64,000 nucleotides of DNA from Gordonia jinghuaiqii (GTDB lineage Bacteria; Actinomycetota; Actinomycetes; Mycobacteriales; Mycobacteriaceae): NCBI RefSeq assembly GCF_014041935.1, contig NZ_CP059491.1, forward strand, positions 3,720,001 through 3,784,000, in the 5' to 3' direction. Each line of letters starts with the position of its first letter. The first letter of the stretch is position 1. Below, one piece after another: positions 16,391-29,879 of this stretch. The translations under genes and the position numbers were made by a program. The notes under the pieces were generated by a model that was not told where the DNA came from, did not search any database, and saw only the letters and a program-made list of their open reading frames with translations.

Positions 16391-18235
16391 ATGACCCAGA
16401 CATTGGAACCGGTCGTCACCACCGAACGCACACCGCAACAGCGGATCGACGCCTGGCTCCAGGAGTTCGAATCCGCCCTGACCGCGCTCGACATCAGCCG
16501 TGCCACGAGCGCCTTCCTCACCGACAGTTACTGGCGTGACCTCACCGCGTTCACCTGGAACATCACCACCGTCGAGGGGCACGAACAGATCGCCGACATG
16601 CTGACCGCCCGTCTCGCCGACACCCGGCCGTCGGGATTCGCGACCACCGAACCGGCGGCGGACGACGGCGACGGCGTCGCCTCGGCGTTCATCACCTTCG
16701 AGACCGCCGTCGGCCGCTGCGAGGGCCATCTTCGGATCAGGCCCGACGACGCCGAGGGCAACCAGGACAGGGCGTGGACACTGCTCACCACGTTGCAGGA
16801 ACTCAAGGGGCACGAGGAGCCGGCGAAGTCCCGCCGCGCACTCGGCGCCGTCCACGGTTCCGACACCGACACCCGGTCATGGGCCGAGAAGAAGGCCCAG
16901 GAGGAGCATGAACTCGGCCGCTCGGTGCAGCCCTATGTGCTGGTCATCGGAGGCGGGCAGGGCGGCATCGCGCTGGGGGCGCGACTACGCCAGCTCGGTG
17001 TCCCGTCCATCGTCGTCGACCGCCACGAACGTCCCGGCGATCAGTGGCGCAAGCGGTACAAGTCGCTGTGCCTGCACGACCCGGTCTGGTACGACCACCT
17101 GCCGTACCTCCCCTTCCCGGACAACTGGCCGGTGTTCGCGCCGAAGGACAAGATCGGCGACTGGCTCGAGTTCTACACCAAGGTCATGGAGGTTCCGTAC
17201 TGGAGCAAGACCACCTGCCTGTCGGCGTCCTACGACGACGAGCAGGAGCGCTGGACCGTCGAGATCGACCGCGACGGCGAGGCGATGACCCTGCATCCGA
17301 CCCAGCTGGTGCTGGCCACCGGGATGTCCGGCAAGCCCGCCATCCCCACGGTGCCCGGCCAGGACATCTTCGCGGGCGAACAGCATCACTCCAGCGCGCA
17401 CCCCGGGCCCGACGACTACGCGGGCAAGAAGGTGGTGGTGATCGGCTCGAACAACTCGGCTCACGACATCTGTAAGGCGCTGGTGGACAACGGGGTCGAC
17501 GCGACCATGGTGCAGCGTTCGTCGACCCACATCGTGAAGTCCGATTCGCTCCGATCCATCGCCCTCGGCGGCCTCTACAGTGAGGAAGCCGTCGAAGCGG
17601 GGATGACCACCAAGAAGGCGGATCTCACCTTCGCCTCGCTGCCCTACCGGATCATGCATCAGTTCCAGGTGCCCGTGTACGACCGAATCCGCGAGCAGGA
17701 CAAAGAGTTCTACGACCGTCTCGAGGCCGCCGGATTCCAGCTCGACTTCGGCGACGACGACTCGGGCCTGTTCATGAAGTACCTACGGCGCGGCTCCGGC
17801 TACTACATCGATGTCGGTGCCAGCGAGCTCATCGCCGACGGCACGATCAACCTCGTACACGGCCAGCTCGACCATCTCACCGAGAACACCGTGGTGCTCT
17901 CGGACGGCACCGAGCTCGACGCCGACGTCGTGGTCTACGCGACGGGATTCGGCTCCATGAACGGCTGGGCTGCCGACCTGATGGGCCAGGAGGTGGCCGA
18001 CCGCGTCGGCAAGGTCTGGGGATTGGGGTCGGATACCACCAAGGACCCGGGACCATGGGAGGGCGAGCAACGCAACATGTGGAAGCCGACGCAGCAACCC
18101 GGATTGTGGTTCCACGGCGGCAATCTCCATCAGTCGCGCCACTACTCGCTGTACCTCGCGCTCCAATTGAAGGCACGCTACGAGGGGCTGCCCACCCCGG
18201 TCTACGGTCTCGCCGACGTCCATCACCTCAGTTAG
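16391..18235 (+). CDS. Flavin-containing monooxygenase with NTF2-like N-terminal domain
   Basis: 614 residues. An N-terminal SnoaL/NTF2-like domain (about 20-140) precedes a class B flavoprotein monooxygenase. The FAD motif is GGGQGG (187-192), the NADPH-side motif GSNNSA (352-357, where GSGNSA is usual), an FMO-type signature FAGEQHHSSAH (327-337) and the late ATGF motif in VVYATGF. The architecture resembles YUCCA-like FMOs. It should oxygenate N, S or carbonyl groups with NADPH and O2; the substrate is unknown. ATG 16391 is preceded by AGGAG. It is divergent from the GAF regulator and ends in a strong terminator shared with the rrn operon. Confidence 0.85.
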   Translation: MTQTLEPVVTTERTPQQRIDAWLQEFESALTALDISRATSAFLTDSYWRDLTAFTWNITTVEGHEQIADMLTARLADTRPSGFATTEPAADDGDGVASAFITFETAVGRCEGHLRIRPDDAEGNQDRAWTLLTTLQELKGHEEPAKSRRALGAVHGSDTDTRSWAEKKAQEEHELGRSVQPYVLVIGGGQGGIALGARLRQLGVPSIVVDRHERPGDQWRKRYKSLCLHDPVWYDHLPYLPFPDNWPVFAPKDKIGDWLEFYTKVMEVPYWSKTTCLSASYDDEQERWTVEIDRDGEAMTLHPTQLVLATGMSGKPAIPTVPGQDIFAGEQHHSSAHPGPDDYAGKKVVVIGSNNSAHDICKALVDNGVDATMVQRSSTHIVKSDSLRSIALGGLYSEEAVEAGMTTKKADLTFASLPYRIMHQFQVPVYDRIREQDKEFYDRLEAAGFQLDFGDDDSGLFMKYLRRGSGYYIDVGASELIADGTINLVHGQLDHLTENTVVLSDGTELDADVVVYATGFGSMNGWAADLMGQEVADRVGKVWGLGSDTTKDPGPWEGEQRNMWKPTQQPGLWFHGGNLHQSRHYSLYLALQLKARYEGLPTPVYGLADVHHLS

Positions 18236-18278
18236 GAGCGAGGCCGGCGGCGGAGTCCGGAAAATGTTTGTGACATGG

Positions 18279-18314
18279 AAAATGCCCCGCAACCTGGTGG
18301 TTGCGGGGCATTTT
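18279..18314. terminator. Strong bidirectional terminator between the monooxygenase and 5S rRNA
   Basis: Arms AAAATGCCCCGCAACC (18279-18294) and GGTTGCGGGGCATTTT (18299-18314) pair perfectly around TGGT. Each side ends in a T-run after the GC stem, so it can stop the plus-strand monooxygenase transcript and the minus-strand rrn transcript. Confidence 0.95.
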
Positions 18315-18321
18315 CAAGTTG

Positions 18322-18440
18322 TGTTCGGCGGTGTCCTACTCTCCCACACTGATTAGGGTGCAGTACCATTGGCGCTGGAGGGCTTAGCTTCCGGGTTCGG
18401 AATGGGGCCGGGCGTTTCCCCTCCGCTATAGCCGCCGTAA
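18322..18440 (-). rRNA. rrf: 5S ribosomal RNA
   Basis: About 119 bases. In RNA sense it begins TTACGGCGGCTATAGCGG and ends with AGGACACCGCCGAACA; the two ends pair in helix I (GGCGG/CCGCC). The interior carries the conserved CCCATTCCGAACCCGGAAGC segment. End points are accurate to a few bases. Last gene of the rrn operon. Confidence 0.96.
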
Positions 18441-18478
18441 CTTTATAAAACAGCACACATACTGTTTGTTTAAACGGT

Positions 18479-18513
18479 TGTGTGTTGTTTCAGAAGTGTC
18501 ATAGTGGATGCGA
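18479..18513 (-). other. 3' half of the pre-23S processing stem (23S-5S spacer)
   Basis: The spacer between 23S and 5S RNA contains a segment complementary to the 16S-23S spacer at 21817-21850. Pairing runs 12 bp, one mismatch, 7 bp, one bulged base, then 14 bp. A second match, around GGTGTTGTTG, lies right at the 23S ends. Together they bracket 23S RNA in the precursor, the expected RNase III substrate. The rest of the spacer (18441-18555) holds a small hairpin with arms ACATAC/GTATGT at 18522-18537. Confidence 0.8.
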
Positions 18514-18555
18514 ACACACAAACATACTGGTGTATGTGATGTGTGGGTGTTGTTG

Positions 18556-23662
<5,107 letters not shown>

Positions 23663-24158
23663 AATAGCGAAACAACCAACCCCCAAAAGAGCCGGCATTT
23701 CAACACAATCAGGAAAGCAAAACCTGACCAATCCAAAAACTAGCAACACCCACCCCAAAAAGGCAGATGCCACAAAAACAAACAAAAACATCTACATCCA
23801 TAAAGAATGCTCGATGCCAAATTGGCATCAGACAATTCATCATCACACTATCGAGTTCTCAAAGAACACACACCCACCAGCTACCCACCCCACAAAGGAG
23901 GCTCTCACCAGCAGACTTCAGTTCTGTCCTACCAGTCAACCCCGTCTCCGAGGCAACTTTTCCAGCCTACCAGACCCGATCTTCAGTCCGCAACTCCGAA
24001 GAATCTCGAACTCAAGGGATCATGGTAACCCCGAACAACCAATCCCAGACACAAAGTCTGGAACCAGAAACCCAGGGACGGCCAACGAAAAACCCGGTCC
24101 CCACTCCCCGCCTTCAGACCCTCACAGGTCTTCCGGGGCGGCGCCGTGGCTCGCTGAC
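23663..24158 (-). promoter_or_regulatory. rrn leader with boxA and pre-16S stem half
   Basis: About 500 bases of A/T-richer DNA upstream of 16S RNA with no gene. In RNA sense, GTGTTCTTTGAGAACTC (within 23842-23872) is a boxA-like antitermination element. It also pairs with the spacer block at 21959-21989 (about 25 of 30 positions), enclosing 16S RNA. A second, weaker promoter candidate begins with TTGACT at 23939-23934 but lacks a good -10. Confidence 0.75.
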
Positions 24159-24165
24159 TGGAATG

Positions 24166-24194
24166 AAGTTACGCAGGCGTGCGCCGAACGTCAA
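24166..24194 (-). promoter_or_regulatory. Main rrn promoter
   Basis: -35 TTGACG (24194-24189) and -10 TAACTT (24171-24166) are separated by 17 bases, a near-consensus housekeeping sigma promoter. The start should be near 24158, about 500 bases before 16S RNA, the normal distance in Mycobacteriales. Confidence 0.7.
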
Positions 24195-24305
24195 ATCGCC
24201 TGGTCAGGCCCAACGACGCGGTAACACCGCAGCCGAAGCGTCAGCAGAAGGCCGAAGCCTCGATCGAAGACGCAGACCACCGTCCCCGCCCCGGTCCGCA
24301 TATGA

Positions 24306-24344
24306 CAAGAACCCCCGCCCGGATATCCCGGGCGGGGGTTCTTG
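24306..24344. terminator. Terminator between tRNA-fMet and the rrn promoter
   Basis: Perfect 17-bp arms, CAAGAACCCCCGCCCGG (24306-24322) and CCGGGCGGGGGTTCTTG (24328-24344), around ATATC. It lies just downstream of the minus-strand tRNA and insulates it from the rrn operon. On the plus strand it is followed by TTTTT, so it can also stop antisense transcription leaving the rrn promoter region. Confidence 0.88.
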
Positions 24345-24350
24345 TTTTTG

Positions 24351-24424
24351 TAGCGGGGACAGGATTTGAACCTGCGACCTCTGGGTTATGAGCCCAGCGA
24401 GCTACCGAGCTGCTCCACCCCGCG
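24351..24424 (-). tRNA. Initiator tRNA-fMet (CAU)
   Basis: 74 bases, CCA not encoded. The anticodon loop is CTCATAA and the anticodon stem contains the three consecutive G-C pairs (GGG/CCC) diagnostic of initiators. The first acceptor base is C opposite U, unpaired, which allows formylation. The T loop contains GGTTCAAATCC. It lies upstream of the rrn operon on the same strand. Confidence 0.95.
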
Positions 24425-24438
24425 TTGGTGTGAACACA

Positions 24439-24468
24439 ACGTTACACAGAGGTTCGTCAGCGATGCAA
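24439..24468 (-). promoter_or_regulatory. Promoter of tRNA-fMet
   Basis: -35 TTGCAT (24468-24463) and -10 TAACGT (24444-24439), spacer 18. Transcription should start about 8 bases before the mature tRNA 5' end. Confidence 0.6.
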
Positions 24469-24582
24469 ATCGGTACGGAAACCCGGTCCGACCTGGGCCT
24501 ACTCGCGTGACGGCGGTCACTGACGGACCTGTAATCCGAGGTCGGGGCGCGTCCGTCAGGAAGGTCGTGGTCGCGCGGAGCC

Positions 24583-24612
24583 ATGTGAGCTGAGTCACAT
24601 GGGGCGTAGACT
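24583..24612 (+). promoter_or_regulatory. Perfect CRP/GlxR-type operator overlapping a promoter
   Basis: ATGTGAGCTGAGTCACAT (24583-24600) is an exact TGTGA-N6-TCACA palindrome. A good -10, TAGACT, follows at 24607-24612. The operator centre is near -27, covering the -35 position, so cAMP-CRP/GlxR would more likely repress than activate. The gene controlled starts at 24647. Confidence 0.65.
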
Positions 24613-24646
24613 CGGCGCACGAGATCATCCGGGCCGAGGAGGGACC

Positions 24647-24931
24647 ATGTCCACGCACCGTTTCCACCACGAGAGTCACGGCAACCACCCGATGAGCTAC
24701 ATCGGATTCGTGCTCGCCCTCGGCGGTTTCGCGATGGCCGCCTTGTGGCTGGTCAACATGGCCGCCGGCAACGTCGGTGCCGCAATCGTGTGCGGCCTGC
24801 TCACGGTCGCCGCGTTTGCCATCGCCGTCTCGATCTTCTTCTCGCTCTCCCACCGGTACCACCACAGTCCGGTACTCCCGGACAACACCCCAGACGAGAC
24901 CGAGCGCTATGTGCGCAAGTACCGCGGCTAG
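24647..24931 (+). CDS. Small two-helix membrane protein, unknown function
   Basis: 94 residues. A His-rich N-terminus (THRFHHESHGNHP) is followed by two transmembrane helices at about residues 18-38 and 45-67, then a second His cluster (HRYHHS) and an acidic/basic tail. I do not recognise a family. ATG 24647 is chosen for the strong AGGAGGG site before it. The CRP-type operator upstream suggests carbon- or redox-linked control. The His clusters could bind metal, which is speculation. Confidence 0.65.
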   Translation: MSTHRFHHESHGNHPMSYIGFVLALGGFAMAALWLVNMAAGNVGAAIVCGLLTVAAFAIAVSIFFSLSHRYHHSPVLPDNTPDETERYVRKYRG

Positions 24932-24956
24932 CGGCACCTCACGCACATAGCGCTCG
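24901..24956. other. 15-bp inverted duplication flanking a stop codon
   Basis: CGAGCGCTATGTGCG (24901-24915), coding for the end of the small membrane protein, recurs inverted as CGCACATAGCGCTCG at 24942-24956. The 26-base loop contains the stop codon. It can form an mRNA hairpin around the stop and may act with the next hairpin in termination. Confidence 0.75.
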
Positions 24957-24968
24957 GAATCGTTCTCC

Positions 24969-24991
24969 CCCCGGGCCGTCTCGGCCCGGGG
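24969..24991. terminator. Terminator between convergent genes
   Basis: CCCCGGGCC (24969-24977) and GGCCCGGGG (24983-24991) pair perfectly around GTCTC. It separates the plus-strand small membrane protein from the convergent UPF0182 gene. Confidence 0.75.
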
Positions 24992-24997
24992 AACTGA

Positions 24998-27982
24998 CTA
25001 GTTCTGCGCCGGCAGCGACTCGTACGTCGCGACCGCCTTGCTCAGTTGATCGAGCGCAGCGCCGTAGGCGGCGAAGTCGCCCTTCGTCTGCGCCGCCCGC
25101 AGTGCGGAGATCGCATCGCCGATGGCCTTCGCGGCAGCGTCACGCTCCGGCGAATCCCGCTGCTGCGGAGGCTGATTCGGCGTCGGTGTACCGCTCTGGT
25201 CCGAGGTCTGATCCGACTCGGACGTCGGATTGTCACCGGGGACCACGCCGGCGGCCGGGGTGATCCCGACCTGGCGGAGCGCCTCGGCGGTCGTCGGCGC
25301 ATAGCCGATACGCGCCTCGCGCTCCTTCGGCTCGTAGCGGGTGATGACCCGGAACAGCCTCGGGAATGCCTCCTCACCCTGCGCCTGCGCATACATCGGG
25401 ACCACGTAGAGGATGCCATTGTCGCCCACCGGCAACGTCAGCAGATTACCGAAGGTGACCTTGGCCGTGTTCTCGAGCGACTTCAGCGACTCAGCGACGC
25501 GCCCATCGGTCTTCATCGGGTTGAACGCCTGCTTGGGGCCCGACCGCTGAGCATTACCCGGCAATTCCTTGACCGTCATCTGCCCGTAGTTCTCGGGGTT
25601 CGACGACACGGTCACGTAGGCACCGAGGATCGGGCGGTTGAGTCGGGTCAGCACCGACGTCAGCTGGAAGGTGGGCTTACCACTCTCCGGGTCCGAGGCC
25701 ACGAAGTAGTACGGCGGCTGATCGAGACCGCGCTGCTCTGCATCGGGGCTCGTCGGATCCGAGGGCACCGACCAGAAGTCGCTCGCCTGGAAGAACGTCT
25801 GAGGCGACTCGACGTGGTAGCGCGTCAACAGGGCCCGCTGGATCTTGAAGAGGTCCTCGGGGTACCGGATGTGATCCCGCAGCGAGGTCTGCTTGTCGAA
25901 ATCGGCACGCGACTTGACGGTGCCCGGGAAGACCTTCATCCAGGTGTCCAGAACCGGGTCCTCCGCGTCGAACTGGTAGAGCTCGACTTCGCCGGTGTAG
26001 GCATCGACCGTCGCCTTCACCGAGTTACGCACGTACGACACGGTCTTGTTGATCTGAGTACGACCGGTCTGTCCGGGGTTGAGATCCTGGGCGTCGGCGG
26101 TCGCGCTCTGCAGCGACGTCGGCTGCGAGTACGGGTAGTTGTCGAGCGTCGTGTAACCGTCGACGATCCACTTGATCGAGCCGTCCTCCATGACCGCCGG
26201 ATACGTCTTGGAATCGACGGTCAGCCACGGTGCGACCTTCTTGACACGGTCTCGCGGGTCCCGGTTGTAGATGATCTTCGACGCCGAGTTGATCTCACCC
26301 GACAGCAGGAAGTTGCGCTCGGCGTACTTGCCCGCATACAGCATCCGGTTGAACCAGTTGCCCAGCGAGACGCCGGCCGGTCCCTGATAGGTGTACTTGT
26401 CGTCGCCGATGTCGTGCTCACGGGCATCGCCGTTCTCGGAACCGACGATCGCGTAATCCGGATCGATCTTGGCGAGCAGCTCACCGAAGTAGATCCGGGG
26501 CTGGGTCACCTTGATCGGCGCATCGCGCTTGTACGCCTCGCTCTGGTAGTTCGAGGTGTCACTGACGTAATAGAACGGGTCACCGCCGCCGTCGATGTCG
26601 TTGACATCGGCGGACTCGTTCACCCTGTTGGCCGGCGCGGCGACGAAGCCGTCTCCGTGGGTGTAGACGAGGTGCTTGTTCAGCCAGTTCTGCTGGTTCT
26701 CCAGGTAACGGCTCGGGTCGAGTTCGCGGACCGCGACGACGAAGTCGCGCAGTTCCCCGTCGATCCGGTAACGGTCCACCGCCAACTGCGTCGGGAAGCC
26801 GTAGAAGTTCTGGCGCTGCTGCTGCTGGATGAACGTCGGCGACACCACGTTGGGGTCGAGGATTCGCACGTTCGACAGCGTCGGGATGTCGCTGTTGACC
26901 AGCGCCGGGTTGGCGGGTTCGTCCGTCCAGTCGGGCTGCGTTATCACGTTGTCGGGGCCGATCGCATATGCCTCACGCGTGGAGTTGATGGCCCGCTGTA
27001 TGTATTCGGCCTCCTTCTGCGCCGCGTTCGGCTTGACCGAGAACTGCTCCATCGACAGCGGCCAGCCGACGCCGATCAGCAGGGCCGAGAACAGCATCAG
27101 CACCGTCGCCAGCGCCGGGACCCGGAGATCACGCAGCACGATGCCGGCGAAGAACGCCACCGCACAGATGACCGCGATCGCCATCAGGATGAGCTTCGAC
27201 GGCAACACCGCGTTGATGTCGGTGTAGCTCGCACCTGGGAAGATCTCGGATTTTCGCTGACTCGACAGCAGGTTGTATCGATCGAGCCAGTACGCGGCCG
27301 CCTTCAGCAGGAGGAACGTACCGGCGAGAACTGCCAGCTGGATGCGCGCCGCGGTGGTCACCGTGCCGCCACCTTGCCCGAGGCGGATGCCGCCGAAGAC
27401 GTAGTGCGTCACGAGGTTGGCGAGGAATGCCACCACGACCACGACGAAGAGCAGGTTCAGCACGAAGCGATAGAACGGCAGGTCGAACGCGTAGAAGCCG
27501 ATGTCCAGGTTGAACTGGGGGTCGGTCCTACCGAACGAGGTGCCGTTGAGGAACATCTGGACCGTTGCCCAAGAGCCCTGGGCCACCAGCCCGGCGAGTG
27601 CACCGATGATCAGCGCGGGCACCACGGCGAACCAGCGCACCTTGCCCATGATGGCCGTGCGGTAGCGGGCCAGTGGATCGTTCGGACCGGATGTCGGGAC
27701 GAACACCGGACGGGACCGGTACGCCAGCGACACCGCGCCGAAGATGATCAGGGCGACGACCACAGCGGTGATCAGGAACAGGATCACCCGGGTCCAGACG
27801 ACCTTGCTGAAGACGCCCGAATACCCGACGTCGGAGAACCAGAGCCAGTCCGTGGCCAACCCGATCAGCCGTGGCCCCACGAGTAGGAGGACCAGCACGG
27901 CGACGCCGAGTCCGATGATGATCTTGCTCCTGCGTGACAGTGTCGGCATACCCGCCGGCCCTCGGACGCTCACCAGACTCAC
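24998..27982 (-). CDS. UPF0182 family large membrane protein
   Basis: 994 residues. The first 330 residues hold about seven transmembrane helices. They are followed by a large extracytoplasmic domain of some 600 residues and an acidic, Pro/Gln-rich tail (SESDQTSDQS, PNQPPQQRD) ending in a short helix. The matching mycobacterial gene is Rv3193c, function unknown. Motifs such as WLWFSDVGYSGVF near the N-terminus are typical of the family. The start may be GTG 27982, GTG 27973 or ATG 27949. It is divergent from the PPA1309 gene. Confidence 0.9.
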   Translation of the reverse strand: MSLVSVRGPAGMPTLSRRSKIIIGLGVAVLVLLLVGPRLIGLATDWLWFSDVGYSGVFSKVVWTRVILFLITAVVVALIIFGAVSLAYRSRPVFVPTSGPNDPLARYRTAIMGKVRWFAVVPALIIGALAGLVAQGSWATVQMFLNGTSFGRTDPQFNLDIGFYAFDLPFYRFVLNLLFVVVVVAFLANLVTHYVFGGIRLGQGGGTVTTAARIQLAVLAGTFLLLKAAAYWLDRYNLLSSQRKSEIFPGASYTDINAVLPSKLILMAIAVICAVAFFAGIVLRDLRVPALATVLMLFSALLIGVGWPLSMEQFSVKPNAAQKEAEYIQRAINSTREAYAIGPDNVITQPDWTDEPANPALVNSDIPTLSNVRILDPNVVSPTFIQQQQRQNFYGFPTQLAVDRYRIDGELRDFVVAVRELDPSRYLENQQNWLNKHLVYTHGDGFVAAPANRVNESADVNDIDGGGDPFYYVSDTSNYQSEAYKRDAPIKVTQPRIYFGELLAKIDPDYAIVGSENGDAREHDIGDDKYTYQGPAGVSLGNWFNRMLYAGKYAERNFLLSGEINSASKIIYNRDPRDRVKKVAPWLTVDSKTYPAVMEDGSIKWIVDGYTTLDNYPYSQPTSLQSATADAQDLNPGQTGRTQINKTVSYVRNSVKATVDAYTGEVELYQFDAEDPVLDTWMKVFPGTVKSRADFDKQTSLRDHIRYPEDLFKIQRALLTRYHVESPQTFFQASDFWSVPSDPTSPDAEQRGLDQPPYYFVASDPESGKPTFQLTSVLTRLNRPILGAYVTVSSNPENYGQMTVKELPGNAQRSGPKQAFNPMKTDGRVAESLKSLENTAKVTFGNLLTLPVGDNGILYVVPMYAQAQGEEAFPRLFRVITRYEPKEREARIGYAPTTAEALRQVGITPAAGVVPGDNPTSESDQTSDQSGTPTPNQPPQQRDSPERDAAAKAIGDAISALRAAQTKGDFAAYGAALDQLSKAVATYESLPAQN

Positions 27983-28168
27983 TCTCCAAAGCTCTCAATT
28001 CGGACATCACCCACGCACTGAGTCCTGCTGGGCGTGGTGCCCACTGTACTGGCACCACCTGAGCGACCAAGTCACTCGGGCGCCCGGACAACGATCGCGA
28101 GCCCGCCCGGGTTCCCGGCGGCGAGTCCCCTGTCGTGGAAGTCGTCGGCCGCCGGGCAAGATGGGCGG

Positions 28169-28696
28169 GTGTCCGACACCCCGATCACCCCGCGCGGCCT
28201 GCCCACCGACGACCTTGGTCGTGCTCTGAGCGAGATCATGGAACACGTCGACGCCGCCGGCTGGGGGCAGTCACCGTCGGTGTTCGCACTCGTGCCCACC
28301 GCCCTGCTCACCGAACGTGTACCCGGCGTGATCGCCGACGACGGCTCGGTGTTCACCCCCGTCGAGGAGGAGTGCCCGGACCTCGACGAGTTCCTGGCCA
28401 CCGCGTGGTGGCCGGATTCGGTCGAGGGGGCGGCGGTCGCGATGGAGATCGTCGTCGCGGACCCGGAATCCGAGGACGACACCGTTCCGCGCTACACCGT
28501 CGCAGATCACGACGATGCGGGCACGGACACCGAGATCGCGCGGCTGGTCGTCGGCGTGCTGCGCAACGGCACCGACCTCGCCCTCCTGCGCCCGGCTTCG
28601 GGCGAGACGCCGGAACTACTCACCCACCCCCAGCTCGCGACCGAGCTGCGGGCCGCGCTGCACGGGACCTTCGCCCCGGACGCGCCCGGGTCCTGA
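28169..28696 (+). CDS. PPA1309-family protein
   Basis: 175 residues, acidic, no membrane segment. The run PSVFALVPTALLT near residue 35, the acidic PVEEECPDLDEFLATAWWP segment and the C-terminal RLVVGVLRNG are those of the actinobacterial PPA1309 family, whose function is unknown. The start is GTG 28169. It converges with the PDZ/Lon-like protease gene, 18 bases away. Confidence 0.8.
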   Translation: MSDTPITPRGLPTDDLGRALSEIMEHVDAAGWGQSPSVFALVPTALLTERVPGVIADDGSVFTPVEEECPDLDEFLATAWWPDSVEGAAVAMEIVVADPESEDDTVPRYTVADHDDAGTDTEIARLVVGVLRNGTDLALLRPASGETPELLTHPQLATELRAALHGTFAPDAPGS

Positions 28697-28714
28697 CGGC
28701 CGCACCCCGAGGCG

Positions 28715-29779
28715 TCAGCAGGTCGGCGCGGGCCGTCCGTCGCCGATGGCGTCGAGCGCGTCGATGGCGCCTTCGAGTGTCTCCACCTTGATGAGCTCGA
28801 GTCCGTCGGGCCGGTCGGAGGTCGCCTCGGCACAGTTGCGCGCCGGGACCAGGAACACCGTCGCGCCTGCGTCGCGGGCCGCGAGGGTCTTGTGGGTGAT
28901 GCCGCCGATGGGCCCGACGTCGCCGTCGACCGAGATCGTGCCGGTCCCCGCGATGAACTTGCCGTGGGTGAGTTCGCCCGGGCTCAACTTGTCGATGACC
29001 GCGAGCGCCAACATCATTCCGGCCGACGGTCCGCCGATGTCGCCGACGGTGTAGGTGACATCGAGTGTCGGGTCGGCGTTGACAACCTCGGGGACCACCC
29101 CGAGGTAACCGGCCTTCTGGTCGTCGGGATGGGCGGCGAGTGTCACCGTGACGGTCTCGGGGGTGCCCTGGCGGACGATCTCGAGCGGCAACACCGTGCC
29201 GGGCGGGTTCGCCGCGACCACCTTGCGCAGCTCGGCACTCGTCTCGACCTTCACGCCACCGACCTCGACCACCTCGTCGCCGGCACGCAAGACGTCGGCC
29301 GCGGGGCCGTCGGGGCCCACGCTCGCGATCCGCAGTGCGGTCGGACGGTCGAGGTAACGCAGGGCAGCGACGGTGGCGTTCTCCTCCGAACCCACCATCT
29401 GGTCGGCGTTGTCCTGCTGCACCTGCTCGGTCGTGCGGTCCGGCGGGTAGACCTGGTCGCGCGGGGTCAGTGCATACGTGCCCGAGAGCCACATCCCGAG
29501 CGCCTTGAACAACGAGATCCCGTCGGTCACCGAGACGGTCGTGAGGTTGAGATTGCCCGTCGTCGGATCGGTCGGCGCCCCATCGATCTGCACGACCTTG
29601 CGCTCGACGACCTTGCCGTCGTCCTCCACCTTGGCGGTGCCGAGCGTGTTCAGCGTCGGTCCGGGGCCGAGCGCCGCGTAAGGCACCTGAACCTGCGTAC
29701 CCACCACCAGCAACGCCAGCAGGACCACGGTGCTGACCGCGGCCGTGGCGATCCTTCGGAATCGAGGGCTCGAACTCAT
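28715..29779 (-). CDS. PDZ and Lon-like S16 serine protease, membrane anchored
   Basis: 354 residues. An N-terminal signal anchor (about 13-34) is followed by a PDZ domain (about 140-215, RIASVGPDGPAADVLRAGD) and a Lon-type proteolytic domain with the catalytic serine in GGPSAGMM and the lysine in GITHKTLAA. There is no ATPase domain, so it acts ATP-independently outside the membrane. The family is typified by Rv3194c and YlbL. The substrate is unknown. ATG 29779 is the first start giving a proper signal anchor. It is divergent from the DUF2342 gene. Confidence 0.9.
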   Translation of the reverse strand: MSSSPRFRRIATAAVSTVVLLALLVVGTQVQVPYAALGPGPTLNTLGTAKVEDDGKVVERKVVQIDGAPTDPTTGNLNLTTVSVTDGISLFKALGMWLSGTYALTPRDQVYPPDRTTEQVQQDNADQMVGSEENATVAALRYLDRPTALRIASVGPDGPAADVLRAGDEVVEVGGVKVETSAELRKVVAANPPGTVLPLEIVRQGTPETVTVTLAAHPDDQKAGYLGVVPEVVNADPTLDVTYTVGDIGGPSAGMMLALAVIDKLSPGELTHGKFIAGTGTISVDGDVGPIGGITHKTLAARDAGATVFLVPARNCAEATSDRPDGLELIKVETLEGAIDALDAIGDGRPAPTC

Positions 29780-29879
29780 TCCGCACACGATAGTGCCCCG
29801 TCCTGAGCCCTTGAGGACTACGCGCACGGCGAACAACCGCCCCGGCTTTTCGGCTCCACCGGGCGGTACGGTGGAGCCC

